From: Naganishia liquefaciens
Taxonomy: Eukaryota > Basidiomycota > Tremellomycetes > Filobasidiales > Filobasidiaceae
DNA length: 64,000 bases
NCBI GenBank assembly: GCA_013423385.1
Contig: BLZA01000005.1
Location: 248,001-312,000 of the forward strand
Direction of reading: 5' to 3'
The translations under genes and the position numbers were made by a program. This document shows, piece after piece, positions 1 through 11,713 of this stretch. The notes beneath the pieces are model-generated. The model did not search any database and was not told where the DNA came from. It saw only the letters and a program-made list of their open reading frames with translations. Within the stretch, counting starts at the first letter, position 1. Each line of letters opens with the position of its first letter.

Positions 1-13
1 TCGCGAACGCCTC

Positions 14-2131
14 ATGGGTCTCTTTGACCACGTGCTCGCCTCTGCAACAGCCGATCCGTCATCGACCATTCTCTCCATCCCCACCTACACCTCGTCCGCC
101 CTTCAATCATTCCTCACCCAGGCCCACATGTCCTCGACATCGCGGTACGAAGCCTATCTCGCCCGCCGCAAGCAAGGCGGCCCACGTGAAATGTTTCCGA
201 CGCGCGAGTACGCGAAAGAATGGCTCAGGCTCGCCGGCGTGGTCAAGTACGTCGATGGGGGTTGGCTCAGCGGCGTTCTCGATATCGCATCGGGTCGCGC
301 GGCAGGACTCGCACCCGCCACGGCTGAAGGATCTGGCTCCCTTGAGCGACAAGTCGGCAAGATGGCATGGCAGGTCATTTCCGAGGAATTTGGAGATGGG
401 GATCTCACAAAGAATCACGTCTACGTGTACGAACGCTTGCTCGAGTCGCTCGGCGTCGGCGCCGTGGACGCCGCGGGACGTGCGGTGCCTGGTTACGAGC
501 GAGGCTTTGACGGTTTGCCCGATGATCAGGGTGCGCCGCGGTGCTGGCAGGCCGCCGTTGCGCAGCAATGTATCGGACTCCTGGCCTCGACGCGCGAGTT
601 TTTCCCCGAGGCGATTGGTTTCAACATGGCGTACGAGGCGCTGCCGTATCACTTGCTCGTGACCACGCGGGAACTTCGGGAACTCCAAATCGACGACTAC
701 TACTTTGCGCTGCACGTCACGATCGATAATGCCGATTCCGGACACGCGGCAATCGCACGGGTGGCCGTCGAGCGGTATCTCGAGGGTGTTCGGAAACGAG
801 ATGGGCAGGAAGCCATGGAGAAGATGTGGCGCCGGGTACAGGCAGGGTATCAACTCGCCGAGGGATTGCCCACGACGCCTTGCTCGCCCAAGCAATTCAA
901 ACCTGCCGTCGGTAAAGACGGATTGTCGACGTGGACACTGCACGTCCCGGCCTCGACCATACCGGAAGCCACCGACGTCGAGAAACGCCTCGTCGGACTT
1001 CTCGGACGCAAGACGTTCGCGGCGGAAAAGATGCATTGCCCGTCACGCATGACCATTCAAGGCAAGACGATTGAGGAATGGCTCGAGCCGCACACGTGGA
1101 CGGCCGAAAAGGGTCTCGGGTTTGTGCGCGCGCTTGGCGAGAAGCGGCCCTGGGTATACCACGGCGATCCGGCCAAGAGCCGGCTCGTCAAGGAGCTGGA
1201 ATGGGGAGGACGCATGTTTGGCGCATTCTCGAGGGCCGAGACCGAGTTGGTGAGGGTGTGGGTGCGAAGCTTGGGCGGGGAGACGGGCGATGCGGCCAAG
1301 GTGGACAAGCTTGCGGGAACGTATGAGGGGTTCGTGGGAGAGTTGCCGAGCAGGGCTGGGTCGGCTCTTGATCCTCTTGTCCAGCTTGTTGCCAATCCGC
1401 TGCGGGCGACGCGCAAGTCCCTTTCCGACATTCTCCGACGATTCCCCTCGACGGATGGTCCAGCTACTATCGATGACCTCCTAGAATCACCCTCGGAAAC
1501 AACAGGGGCGATCCACATGCACAAAGTCCTCCCCGTCTGGCTCATTTCGACGTCACTGCTCGAGCTGTTTCCCTTTTCGCCAACAAAGTTCGCTACGCCA
1601 CTCGGATCGTCCGTCCTGCGGCTCTTGCGCACGCAACTCGGTTTCGGCGCCTTGCACAGCATCGAAGATATCTGCGCCGGCATGGATGATGTCGGGCATG
1701 ACCTCGATACACCGCAAGACATTGTCGGTTTGTGGGAACTCGCAGAAGAGGCCTGTCGGCGGCAGGGAATGGCCGTGCCGAGCGATATCGTAGAGCTCGT
1801 CGAGAGCATTCAAGACGAGCGTGTCAGGACATTCTCCGTAGAACTGCTTGAACTCCGAACACGGCCATATGCCGCCCAGGCGCAGCTTCTCGGGCTCACT
1901 CTCGGCTTTACGGATCATTTGCACGGCTCACAGCGCATCGCCTCGGTTCTTAGTGGCAAATCTCAGCAAACGCTCGAGCGCATCGTTAAAGAGGAAAAGG
2001 CCGCCGTCGTCGATTGCATCGAGTACCAGACCAAGTACAGGCAAACGCAGGAGGAGAGGGATGACTGGTGGAAGGGTGTGGTGATGGGGTACAGAATGGC
2101 GCAGCGCGAGTCGGCGTGGCTCCTGGCATAG
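14..2131 (+). CDS. Haem-oxygenase-like diiron (iron-containing redox) enzyme
   Basis: The single open exon encodes 705 residues. The N-terminal half carries the pattern of the iron-containing redox / Haem_oxygenas_2 family of helical diiron oxidases. There is a Glu-Glu pair at about 124-125 followed by His135 in a GDGDLTKNH context, Glu208 in GFNMAYE, and His234, Asp238 and His244 in a FALHVTID..DSGHA segment. These are the spaced carboxylate and histidine ligands expected for a two-iron site. The family includes N-oxygenases, desaturases and C-C cleaving enzymes, so the substrate cannot be told from sequence. The last roughly 400 residues are mostly helical-looking and I do not recognise a second domain. 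No signal peptide is visible. The frame stays open to the left edge of the window, so the true start may lie upstream. The family call is fairly sure; the reaction is unknown. Confidence 0.75.
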   Translation: MGLFDHVLASATADPSSTILSIPTYTSSALQSFLTQAHMSSTSRYEAYLARRKQGGPREMFPTREYAKEWLRLAGVVKYVDGGWLSGVLDIASGRAAGLAPATAEGSGSLERQVGKMAWQVISEEFGDGDLTKNHVYVYERLLESLGVGAVDAAGRAVPGYERGFDGLPDDQGAPRCWQAAVAQQCIGLLASTREFFPEAIGFNMAYEALPYHLLVTTRELRELQIDDYYFALHVTIDNADSGHAAIARVAVERYLEGVRKRDGQEAMEKMWRRVQAGYQLAEGLPTTPCSPKQFKPAVGKDGLSTWTLHVPASTIPEATDVEKRLVGLLGRKTFAAEKMHCPSRMTIQGKTIEEWLEPHTWTAEKGLGFVRALGEKRPWVYHGDPAKSRLVKELEWGGRMFGAFSRAETELVRVWVRSLGGETGDAAKVDKLAGTYEGFVGELPSRAGSALDPLVQLVANPLRATRKSLSDILRRFPSTDGPATIDDLLESPSETTGAIHMHKVLPVWLISTSLLELFPFSPTKFATPLGSSVLRLLRTQLGFGALHSIEDICAGMDDVGHDLDTPQDIVGLWELAEEACRRQGMAVPSDIVELVESIQDERVRTFSVELLELRTRPYAAQAQLLGLTLGFTDHLHGSQRIASVLSGKSQQTLERIVKEEKAAVVDCIEYQTKYRQTQEERDDWWKGVVMGYRMAQRESAWLLA

Positions 2132-2703
2132 GGAGATGGACATTCAAAAATAATGCGCTCTAGGCGCAAGCATTGCATGACTGACAACACTATTGTAGCA
2201 TTTCAAAAGGGGTTCTTGACACCCACGTAATATGTAAAGTACTGTCCACGCATATTGTCAAAAAGATTCCCGTTCATGAGAGAAGTTGGCGAGCATTTTT
2301 CTCATGGTGTGGATAATTGCAAAGGCAGAATTGGGCAAATCACTGGGATATTGGTAGCCGAGAGATTGGCGCAAACGGATCGAAAGTGTTTCCTGAATCT
2401 TCGGTGCGGTGCACAAGCATGCACTATAGGTCATAGTTGGGCTTGGAGACATCGGCGTGCTGCAGCAGCGGAGTCCGGCGGTAATGAGACTGGAAGTTGT
2501 CGCATTTGTTATCAGGCATGGTAGTCAGCCATAAGGATAGTCAGGGCAGGCGGACTTTTATTCAAATTGATCTTGTTTGCTGTTCAAGGATTTGCGATGT
2601 GTGATAAGGGCAAGACCTATCGGGAATTGAGTCATCGAGCCGAACATCCTCAGAATTGCTTGAGGAAAAGAGACAAACAGAGTTGCGCGTACATTCCTGT
2701 TTC
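2132..2703. other. Intergenic, convergent 3' flanks
   Basis: This stretch lies between the stop of the diiron enzyme gene and the 3' end of the broken BTB-like gene on the other strand. It contains only short open frames without codon bias or supporting splice signals. Nothing else is seen in it. Confidence 0.5.
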
Positions 2704-3430
2704 TTACTTCTGAACTTCAGAAACGAAGATATCGGCGAGCTCTTGCAGGACCTTGGCATTGAGTTGAGTTTGCATTTTGTCGCAGGACTGGTCGATGATG
2801 CGATACCAAACGTGAACATAGCGAGATTAGTGGTAAGGCCCGATCCTCTGAATATGTCTATCGGACCAGTTTGCTGGATTGGTTGTGGCAGCGAAAGTAC
2901 TGGGACGTATGCACGCACAGCTTGGCTCGATTCTCCCAATCTATCTTTCTGACCCCTTCGAATGGCTTTGAACCGATAGAAAAGCATAGGATTGCCGCAT
3001 GAGCCAAGATAGTATCCGCTGAACTCTGCTCGCAAACAATGACGAAACACTCCGTGGCGTTGGACTTGATGAAACGCTGCAGCATACAGATCATCCACAA
3101 TCGAAAGGAGGCTTCGAAGTCGTACTTTTTCGCGAGTTTGGAGAGTGTCGCACTGTCAGCGAAGTCGATTTGCATCGCATCAACGGCACCGATCTTTCCA
3201 GTCAAGATTCTGAAAAGTCTGAGCAAGTCCTTTGCTAATTCGGGAAGAGGAATGGCATTGTCGATCGATGAAGCCGATGGAGCGAGCATATCTCGAAGGA
3301 CTGGACTAATGAAAAGCAAACCGTTCTTATGCGCTTGAATCCGAACGTAAAACGGGGCGTATTCTCCTGTTGGCTTTCAGATAATATTCATGCAATCTGC
3401 TTGGTGGTCTGGGGCCGTTCGCATTCCTGA
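2704..3430 (-). pseudogene. Decayed BTB/POZ-like gene, paralogue of two intact genes in this window
   Basis: The minus strand encodes a relative of the genes at 32890-33692 and 44679-45506. Matching blocks are HEYYLKA (first exon), SPVLRDML, a leucine-rich middle around KLAKKYDF and FIKSNATECF, TNPANW.. with IQRIG, and a C-terminal ARRYVHVW-like segment ending in a helix that closes with EVQK and TAA at 2706-2704. The gene is broken in several ways: the expected 5' splice site after the first exon reads GA instead of GT, a frame change is needed between the middle block and TNPANW, and an in-frame TAA follows IQRIGPYH. The 3' splice site in front of SPVLRDML (CATTAG) is still intact. The paralogues are single-domain proteins of about 250 residues that start with a BTB-type segment. 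This copy looks like a host gene that has lost function. A divergent gene with unusual splicing is less likely. Confidence 0.6.
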
Positions 3431-5124
3431 AACTCCCCTTCAAGTACCTCAGCCCTCCGCAAAGTATAATGGCTGAGAGCCGTGACAGATCGCAGACGAA
3501 ACGAGGGCATCATGCCACAACATGATGACTGGAAAAACAAGAAGGCCAGCTTAGGAACAATGTGAAAGAGATCTCAAATCAAGCTGATCATGCATAAGCA
3601 ATGCAGTATCAAATGGCAAAAGAAAAAGCCAGCCGGGCCCAGCTGGGTGTTGTCGTCTCGACCTTTCGCTTTGCCAACCAACTCGTCTCAATCTTGCGAA
3701 ACAACGTCCTGTTCGAACGACTTTCTACAAGCAAGGCTGCGGCCGTCCGCTCAGTATACAGGGGCCACCCGCTGTCACCAGTCTACCAATTAGAGCACCC
3801 TGTGGGGCCTGGACCCTAACTTGAAGGTAACTGTATAAGCGATCGAGCGAACGTTTCGTAAAGTGGGGCCTGCAACCTGGCCAACCTGCTGCACCAGGTG
3901 ACCGCGCGGAATCGTCTAGTGTACGTACAGAACGCGGTACACAGGATCGTTTATTCGCTAGGCGAGACTTCATCGATGGTTGGCAAGTCGCAAATCCCTT
4001 GCGAGATTTTGTGCTACAGCCTGGATTTGAACCCTGGCTTCACACTGTGGAATGACCTAAGCTGAGAATTGGACTCAACTGCGGCCAAGCCACTAGGGCA
4101 AGACGACGACGGATATTTGGGTTGCATTTCTCATCAGATATGCTTCAGAGTCCCGGGTGAGGTATTTCAGGTGGAACAAGCTTGAGATGCAGGCCACTGG
4201 GGTCTCAGGTCCTATGCGTGCTCGCTGAGCGTTTTCGATGAGACAGCTCGACTCACACTGAGAGCTCGCTCTGCTGGTTCTCTTGCTGTCGTTGGTGACT
4301 CTGCACGGCGCAGGAACGGGAACACAAGCTTTTCCTGTCAATGCAGAAATCCAGAAAGCTCAAGAAAGTCTTTCAGACGCTCCATCGCGATGGTCATTCC
4401 GCATATCTGTGATGAAATAGCTTACATTTGGGACAGCCGGTGTTCCGGGAATATCGATTCGACCAAGGCGATATCTGGTAGCAAGGTGAGAAATTGCTCG
4501 ATAAGTTGATCAGGTTTCTATCTTGCCCAAGGTGCGGAACTAAGCTGTCCAGCACTAATCTCCGCAAGCGATAGTCTTCTTCTGCTTCGACACAAAGGGA
4601 TCGGTCAAGACATGCAGAATCTGGTGTCACATTCTGTATTGCATCATGCCGCAAGAAGCAAAGCAGAGGTTTTTCCAGGCAACAACGTAAGCCACACAGT
4701 TGAGAAGATTGAGTTGCCGAATACACGATATCTCCCAGCGTGCCGGATTGTCTTTATGGCAACGGAAGCGCTTGAAGGTCACCTTCGAGATGAAGGTCTT
4801 TAGACATTAAAGATTTTTAGGCGAAAGCTGTATGCTTGAGCAGCTCTGAAACGCTCCCTCTGGGATTCTTCAGGGGATAGAGCGAAAGCTGGATGAACCT
4901 GCAGCCTTTCTATCGATCTTCATTTGTGTTCAGCTTCGTCTCAGCTCGATCCTTCACAACCGCACTGATCAGCACGACACCTCGACCAGCTTCAGACCTC
5001 TCCGCGCGGATACGACTGGCTAAAATCTTCGCAGTACACGCAACTGAGGTATTGGAAGCGAATGACCGGCGGTAGACGGCCCTGATTGATTTGGAGATCC
5101 AGATAGAATATTAAATCGGCGGCC
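3431..5124. other. Gene-poor stretch with a weak tRNA-like patch
   Basis: About 1.7 kb without a supportable protein gene. Open frames here are short, occur on both strands and lack conserved motifs or coherent splice sites. On the minus strand around 4099-4011 there is a T-loop-like GGTTCAAATCC and a possible anticodon hairpin, but the stems pair poorly (see findings). Nothing else is recognisable. Confidence 0.45.
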
Positions 5125-6036
5125 TCAAACCCATAGTTTCTTGACATTTCCCTGAACCTCAAGTGTTCCGGCAACGCCCCATATCCTGCCCGCTACTTCC
5201 TCTATTGTTCCTGCAGCGTCAACACCGACCCAAACCCCGCTCCTTCCTTCAAACTCCTCCACCCTCCTTCGCACCGCCTCAAATTCCATTCCTACACGCT
5301 CCTGAAGCGCAAGGGATTCATATCGCTCTTCGCCGTACGATGCGCGTGCTGCGGCGGCCTGGGTGGAGAGGGAAAGGTAGAGGATGAGGTCGGGTGCTGG
5401 GAGGGTTGTGTCAGGCGTTGCGAGCCATGTGCGGTCGAGACCCTGTATAGATGATGTGAGGGGTAGCTTAGCAGAAGACTGCTCCAAATGTTCTGAAAGA
5501 ACGTACTTTGGCGGCAGAGAAGGCAATTCCCGAGAAAGCATAGCGGTCTGCGATGATGGTGATCCCCTTTGCCAGATCATCCTCTATTGATTTCCTGCAG
5601 CCCTTTGCCTTTCAGAAAACCAATGAGCAACAAAACAGGCGACACCTACGAGCATTCCCAGCGGTTTGCAGCGAAGAGGAGGTGGATAGCGTGGTCGTCC
5701 ATTTCGGTTTGCGAGAGGAGGTAAGAATTGATCGTTTGGCCGATGGCGGTCGTGCGGTCTGTTGCAAGACAAATGAGCTTTCTTGCGTGACATGTGGGCG
5801 GGTTTCGTAACTGGAGAACTGGTAGGAGAGCCGGAAACTGGTGATGTAGGGACACCACCCTACCTCCTTCCATCTGCTGGTCAGTGCACCAGACATCACC
5901 AAGACTCACCAGGAAACTTGCAGCACCTTACTTGCCTGCCGTCCCGACGCAGCCGCTCCGCCAGCTGATCCACCTGCGTCGTTTTCCCGCATCGATCCAG
6001 ACCCTCGAAGACGATGAAAGCTCCGCGCGGCGCCAT
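5125..6036 (-). CDS. CDC8: Thymidylate kinase (dTMP kinase)
   Basis: Phosphorylates dTMP to dTDP with ATP, an essential step of dTTP supply. Four exons (6036-5910, 5758-5650, 5594-5507, 5442-5125) join in phase to a 213-residue protein, the usual length of eukaryotic dTMP kinases. Residues 9-20 hold the P-loop VFEGLDRCGKTT. A helix with MDDHAIHLLFAANRWE follows, then the DRYAFSGIAFS segment that carries the conserved Asp-Arg-Tyr of the nucleotide-binding site. The next block, GLDRTW..PDTTLPAPDL, is the region before the LID. The LID and C-terminal helices follow in EERYESLALQERVG. The start is the Met directly before APRGAFIVFEG; upstream Met codons add only an unconserved extension. The gene is head to head with the VPS9 gene, 291 bp apart. 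The call is secure. Confidence 0.93.
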
Positions 6037-6327
6037 GTTGCCAGTTGTATATGGACGATAAGAAGAAGCGGAGACGAGGTGAAACACGAGTCGACAAGGA
6101 TGAACGACGGCGGGAACATGATCGAACCGGACCGGGACGGGTCGAAAAAGAGATGAAACAAGCCATAAAAGGATTTTCAACTCGAAAAATGAACGCTTTT
6201 CTCTATTTCGACCGACGTGCGGTACGTCACTTCAAGGGCTCCGAACAGCTTGGCACTCGCCCGTGATGAGGGTTGCGCATGCAAAGTCTGTCGTATCGCT
6301 GATCTAACCACCGGTGGGACGCCCAGT

Positions 6328-9300
6328 ATGTTCAATAGTCTCAGGCCGCGGCCATCCGCTACGTCGAGCACTTCGTCGAACTCGCCGATCGCACCTGCGG
6401 CTACGGGCGTCCAACATCCGCTTCTTGGCGGTTCCCTCAGTCGACGAGACAGCCTGACCGACAAGGAAACGACCGACAACAAAGCTTCCAAGGTCTCGAA
6501 TGACGCAGCACAGACGCAAACCGCAGCGGGGTCGAATGCATCGCTACCGTACAAACCCCGTCAGCGTCATAGCCATTCGGGCAGCATCACAAACGTTGCA
6601 GCCTCGCTTGTTCCCGCACCAATGGCCGCAAGTCCCACTACGCCGGGCGGCTCACGGGATCATGCCGCAGCATCCGTGACGACCGCTCTCACTGCGTCCT
6701 ATACTCATGCATCTGCAGCTCCGACAGGCGGCAAGGGTAACGTCACGACCAGACTTCAGCTGCAACAGCTCAAGGCAGCCGCGCAGCGTGCAGGCATTTC
6801 CGTAGCCCCACCCGTCGGCACAAATGGGGCGCAGCAGTCGGGCAAGGGTTCGGAGAGCGGGATGCTGGGAATGCAGATGTTGGAGACGGCGTTTGAGAAG
6901 ACGCAGGTAGTTCGCACAGGGAGCCGCGGCGAGGCAAAAGTCGGATCGACGAGTCGGGATTGGGCGACGGTGGTGGATGTGATGACGGCTGGAAAAGTGA
7001 GTGGACTTTCTATCGAGACACGATGCGTCAGCTCGTCCGCAGGGGATTCGGCATCTGTCAGTGATGTTTTTTTTTCTGATGCCTATTATCCCAGGCCACG
7101 CTGCTTCTTCCGACCACGCCAGCATCATCTCTCCCCCTGACGCCGCAAACGTTCAAAGACCACCTCGTGTACACGACTACCGGCTCAGGGGTCATCGTTA
7201 CCCTTTCCGGCCTTGTCGGATCCTTGGAGCAGTAAGTTACTCGCCTCTTGTGCGGCATCCGTTGACTTTCAGTTAGGGACACGCTGCGATTCGAGACTTG
7301 TCTGCCGGCGGATCATGTACTGATGAATGGTCTCCGAGACCCCGTCACGAGAAGGTGAGTTGCTTCATGAATCAAGGATCGGCTGGCTAAATCCCGACAG
7401 TGCATCTCTTCATGCATTGCAGCCTTTGATCGTGGTAAACACGCCGGCAGAGACCAACAGCCGAGCACCGGCCGGTCAACGAACGACTTCTTTTCCAACC
7501 TGCTCCGTTGCCAAACGCACAACATTGCCCTTCCCGGCTCTGCCACCAGCCGCTCCCGAACCAGCTTCTGACGGACATCGAACGCCCGAGAAAGGCAACA
7601 GGTCGCGATCCGGCAGTAATGCCAGTCTTGCGAGCATCGGAGCCGGTCTGTCTAGTGTTGTTAGCGGAATTGCCGAAACAAAGCTCGCTGTGGACGCCAA
7701 GCAAGGCAGATTAAATCCGTTTGCCGGTCTGTTTGGCGCCCGCGAGCGGGATAGAAAGGGGGAGACGCCAGAGGGCAGAACGGAGGCGGCTGAATTGCCA
7801 GAGGTTTCCAGTCGAATGGACGGGGACAAGATGGCGTCGGGAACAGAATTGAGTTCGAGTGTCACCCTCGATGGGCAAAAGACGCCGACGGCGGAATCCC
7901 AGGCGGCCTTGGCGCCTTCCGCCTTGCGACCAGATTCACCATCAACTCCGGATGGGTTCCAAGTGCCGGCATGGATCATCGATCACACCATCAAGTACCC
8001 TGATATTACTCGATCCATGGGCAAGGCCATCAATCAGCGCATCAAGGACGATCTAGACGGTGTCGCTCCGGAGAAGCTCGCCGACCGGATCATCGGCTTT
8101 GTCGCGGCTACGCATCCATGCTTTGCATCGGAAACGGCCAGTCTCTTGTCCGTCGGCAGTTCTGCCGAAGCGCTAAATTTTCAGAACGCAGATGAAGCCT
8201 CGTCAACATATCAGCGATTCATGGGCTCCGTGTATGACGAACTATATGCGCATCATTTGGCAGCTGCGATGGCTCCCAAGTCGCCCGTTCTCGCGCCTTC
8301 TGCTCTCTCAGGCCTCCGCCGCAAAGGCAGTAAAGGCAAAGCTGCTGTCTCCCCGCGCGCGCCGGCAGCGGAAGCCGAGAATGACCCGGCAAGGGAACGC
8401 GATGAAAAGGCAAAGTGGCATGCTGCCGAGGAATCAGCAGAGGAAACGGCGATAGCGGGGACCGATCGCGTCGAGCAAGTCCTCTGTGACTTGTTTTATA
8501 TCAGGTATGCAAGATCCCTTCCTTCTGGACTCGACTGACCGTGTTCCAGCATGTTCTCTCCGGCGACCTCGGACGATGCGAATCATGATATCGCCCTTTC
8601 TTCTCGGATTGCCGCCATGAACTTGCTCGATCTGTCGCTGGAGCATCTGGGCGTCGTGGTCAAGGAAACGAATGCGGATCCTGGCAAGGAGGCCGAGTTG
8701 GCAGAGAGAAATCGACGGGTGGAGCAAGGCCTCCAAAAGATGATCGAGGACGTGGGCAGTCGTAAGCTGAATCCCGACGGGTGGTGACCTTTGTTGACGA
8801 GATGAGCAGTACTACAGCGGCTCGATCATCCTGTCAACTCTACTCCAAAAGCCAAATCGGATATACTCATCGATGCACACAAAGTAGTAATTAGTAAGTC
8901 AGGCAGATTTGAATCGGATTCGGCTGACAGTAGTGAAGACGGATTGGAAAGCATGCCGAAAATTCGGCTGCGTCCCGAGGGTGAGGGCTTCGAATCGCCG
9001 GATCCCACCATCTCTCCGCCCGCAGTGGACTTGGCTCTGAGCGGGCAAGGCGAATCATCGACATCTGAGGCTCCAATCGCCGAAAAGGATCAAGCAGATC
9101 CTGCCGCGACCCCTGTAGCGGACCGGCCAACTTCGAAGTCAACTAGGACACTGCCTGACCTAATCCTGCCCGATGCGGCTCAAGAAATGTCGATACACGA
9201 GGCCATGACAAATGACATGACGCCGATCAGCGAAGTACGGCCCCCAAACGAGAGTGATCCCAACTCGGGCACCATCGGTAGTGGAGTATCGGGAGCGGAT

Positions 9301-10640
9301 CTTTTACTCCCATTAATCATTTACGCGATAGTCAAATCGAACCCACCGCACATGGTATCGCACTTGCTATACATTCAGCGATACCGGGCTTCAGTCTGCG
9401 CGACTGGAGAAGCGAATTACGTCACTGTCAACATTACCGCGGCAGTTGAGTTTCTAGAGACTGTCGATTTAGCGGATCTTGGCTTGTCTTCTGCGGAAAA
9501 GGTCATGAGGTAGGTCCGCTCGGCCTAATACATATCATACTATTCTTTACTGATTCTCGCAGCGTTGAGGACCTATCGCCAATCGGTCTCTTCTATCGAG
9601 ACAGCGATCCTGATACGGCAAGCATCGCTTCCGCTTCCAGCAAACTCAAAGGCAGAGTACAGCAAGTCGGCGAGTTGGCCGGAACAGCAGCCGGATCCGC
9701 TCGTGCAGTCGTCGATTCGAGTTGGTCAGCGCTTCGCGGGCTCGTCACTCCCAACCTTGGCCTCAAGCCTGTCTCGTCACGCGATTCTGACGGATCCAGC
9801 GGCAGCCTACATCCTGAGCGTCCAAAGCTGTCTACTCGCCGAAGTTCGGGATTCTCTTTTGCCAATGTTACGGCCAGCGTTGCCAACATCGCCAATGCGG
9901 CACAATCTCATCGTGAGCGTCCCCGTTCGCACACATGGAGCGCGGGAAGGGAGATGACCGAAGTCCAAAGTCGTCCAGCCTCGATTCGTGAAGTCGATGA
10001 GGCCTCGGAGCAAGGTTCAGACGAAGTCTCTGACAGTGATGCTGATACAGAACACGACGGCGTGGCCCCATCGTCTGTTAATGACATTGCTGCTCTCCTG
10101 CGGCGGAAACCCTCGGATGTCAGGAGTATCCGAAGCGTGACATCTATGATGTCAAATGGTGGACAAGAGGACGTTCGCGCTGAGCGACTCAGTATCTCCG
10201 ATCGGTTCGCCAATTTGTCCGGACTGACTAAAGCCGCAGAGTCTATTCCGCCACCAAAGGTATGCCGTTCAAAAAGGTGAAATGCAACGCTCACGATATC
10301 CTACAGGGGCTTCTGAGCGCGTCGAGAACACCCCGGAATGCCATGAGCCGCAGAACTACCTGGTCAACGCCTCTCGAAATGGAGTCTTCCGTTCCTCGAA
10401 GTCACGAATCTCCGTTAACTTCGCCGGCTCTGTCAAGTCCGCAGCTGCCCGCAATGAACCGTGATGCGGGACCGCCACTGGAGCGATTCATGACCTGTAT
10501 GCAGGTACATTCTTCGCCTCTCATTCTCGCTGATTTCATCTTTCGCAGGTGAGGTGTCGGACTTGAAGCTCTCTGAAGTCGGCGAGCTCTTGAGAGACTA
10601 TCGGCGCCTTGCGCGCCTTCTGGTCGGACCAGCATCATAG
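6328..10640 (+). CDS. VPS9-domain Rab guanine nucleotide exchange factor
   Basis: Predicted activator of Rab5-like GTPases in endosomal and vacuolar traffic. Nine exons (6328-6996, 7095-7231, 7277-7354, 7401-8504, 8550-8761, 8807-9509, 9563-10259, 10307-10496, 10549-10640) join in phase to about 1,293 residues. The N-terminal 220 residues are Ser/Thr/Ala-rich and probably disordered. The helical bundle that precedes VPS9 domains is seen as SDDANHDIALSSRIAAMNLL and LEHLGVVV. After an acidic insert, the VPS9 core is clear: SGADLLLPLIIYAIVKSNPP, then HMVSHLLYIQRYR and GEANYVTVNITAAVEFLETV. The C-terminus is Ser-rich with a short conserved end, LKLSEVGELLRDYRRLARLL. Two splice sites were chosen because nearby alternatives break the frame: GATGAG at 8801-8806 and a GT at 10497. 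A Met at 6217 is in frame upstream, but the leader looks non-coding. The family call is sure; the exact Rab partner is not. Confidence 0.85.
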
Positions 10641-11713
10641 ATGGGAATGAGGGTGTATGTCGGGGAATATGGTCGAGATTGTCTTAGTCATAAATGCGAT
10701 TGTCGCATTTAAAGTCGCCTTTTGAGCGAACGCGTGAAAGGAGCTTTTGCGGGAATGCTTTCTCCAACTCGCAGTCCAGCAAACAGCGATTGTTAACATT
10801 CCGATCCGGACCCACAGCCATACTGGATTCTAGTCGTCAAATCATTGCAAGGCAGGCTCATAGTTCAAACTGCTGGCAATCTCCAAAGGTCCGCGTAATC
10901 AAGCTTCGTGGTTCTGTTGACAACCGATCAGCGTTCGCTTGCTAGATGTCAGGCAATCATCTTGCAACAAGTCACGAGTGTGCGACTGGCGGGATGAGCG
11001 ATTTGGCCATTGGACAGCCAAAAGACCGCTTTCCAACTCTGGCCACTTAACTGCGTTGTGCCCAATTGAAAACACCTCGCAGCTCTCGTTCAGCTTCCGC
11101 TTTCCGTGGGACGAGCAGGTGAAACACCAGCACACAGCATGGCGTCGTGATCGAGCTCATTTCGGTCTTCGCTCGTTCTGCTTCTGGCGACGGAGGCATG
11201 CCATATTCTAAGCTAACTCTGCGCCGCATGCGACGCCAGAGACTTCTCGTTGAGTAGCCGATGGATGATTACAACCAGCGGGCCGCCTTGTCAGCCTGCG
11301 TCAATGGGCCGCGAGTACAGGGACAGCTCATCTCCTGCCTTCAGCAAGACATCCCGCATGTCAGCCAGAAGATCGATCGTCGTGTGTACTCGTCGTTGGC
11401 AATTCAGTCTTATGTGCACTCCTCGTAAATCGAGGCCGTTTCTATTGGATGTTCTTCAAGCGCACTGCTCAACGTAGAGCTTTTATTCTCTGCACGACAT
11501 GGATCCAATGGCTGTGAACGAAAGGATTTTACTGTTGTCCCACTGCGCTACGTCCTAGGGTCTCGAGTCGCGTGATCTTCGCTGCATGAAGTAGTGGATC
11601 CTCAGCTCTCATATAAAATCTTACAATGCCTTTTTCGAAACCCCTTGGTCAAGCATCCATAACATCAGTAGTCCGCCATCATTTTGCCAGAAGCATTTCT
11701 CTCGCTTGACACC
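10641..11713. other. Intergenic, promoter side of the cation ATPase
   Basis: A 1.07 kb stretch after the VPS9 gene. Open frames on both strands mirror each other and lack motifs. The only clear element is a TATA box at 11612-11618, described separately. Confidence 0.5.
11612..11618 (+). promoter_or_regulatory. TATA box of the P-type ATPase gene
   Basis: TATAAAA lies 96 bp upstream of the ATG at 11714, a normal distance for a fungal TATA element with a short leader. The role is inferred from position only. Confidence 0.45.

Noticed and set aside
107-2190. Long open frames antisense to the diiron enzyme gene (for example minus 1036-107 and 1809-1057)
   Set aside because: They mirror the codon bias of the sense gene, lack domains and do not chain into exons.
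3601-3973. Overlapping frames on both strands at 3.6-4.0 kb
   Set aside because: Both strands are open only because stop codons are rare by composition; no conserved motif is present.
10694-11229. Mirror-image frames upstream of the ATPase gene
   Set aside because: The plus and minus frames overlap fully and neither shows a domain or exon chain.
11684-11713. ATPase start upstream of 11714
   Set aside because: The upstream extension begins with TTG, not ATG. The first real ATG is at 11714.
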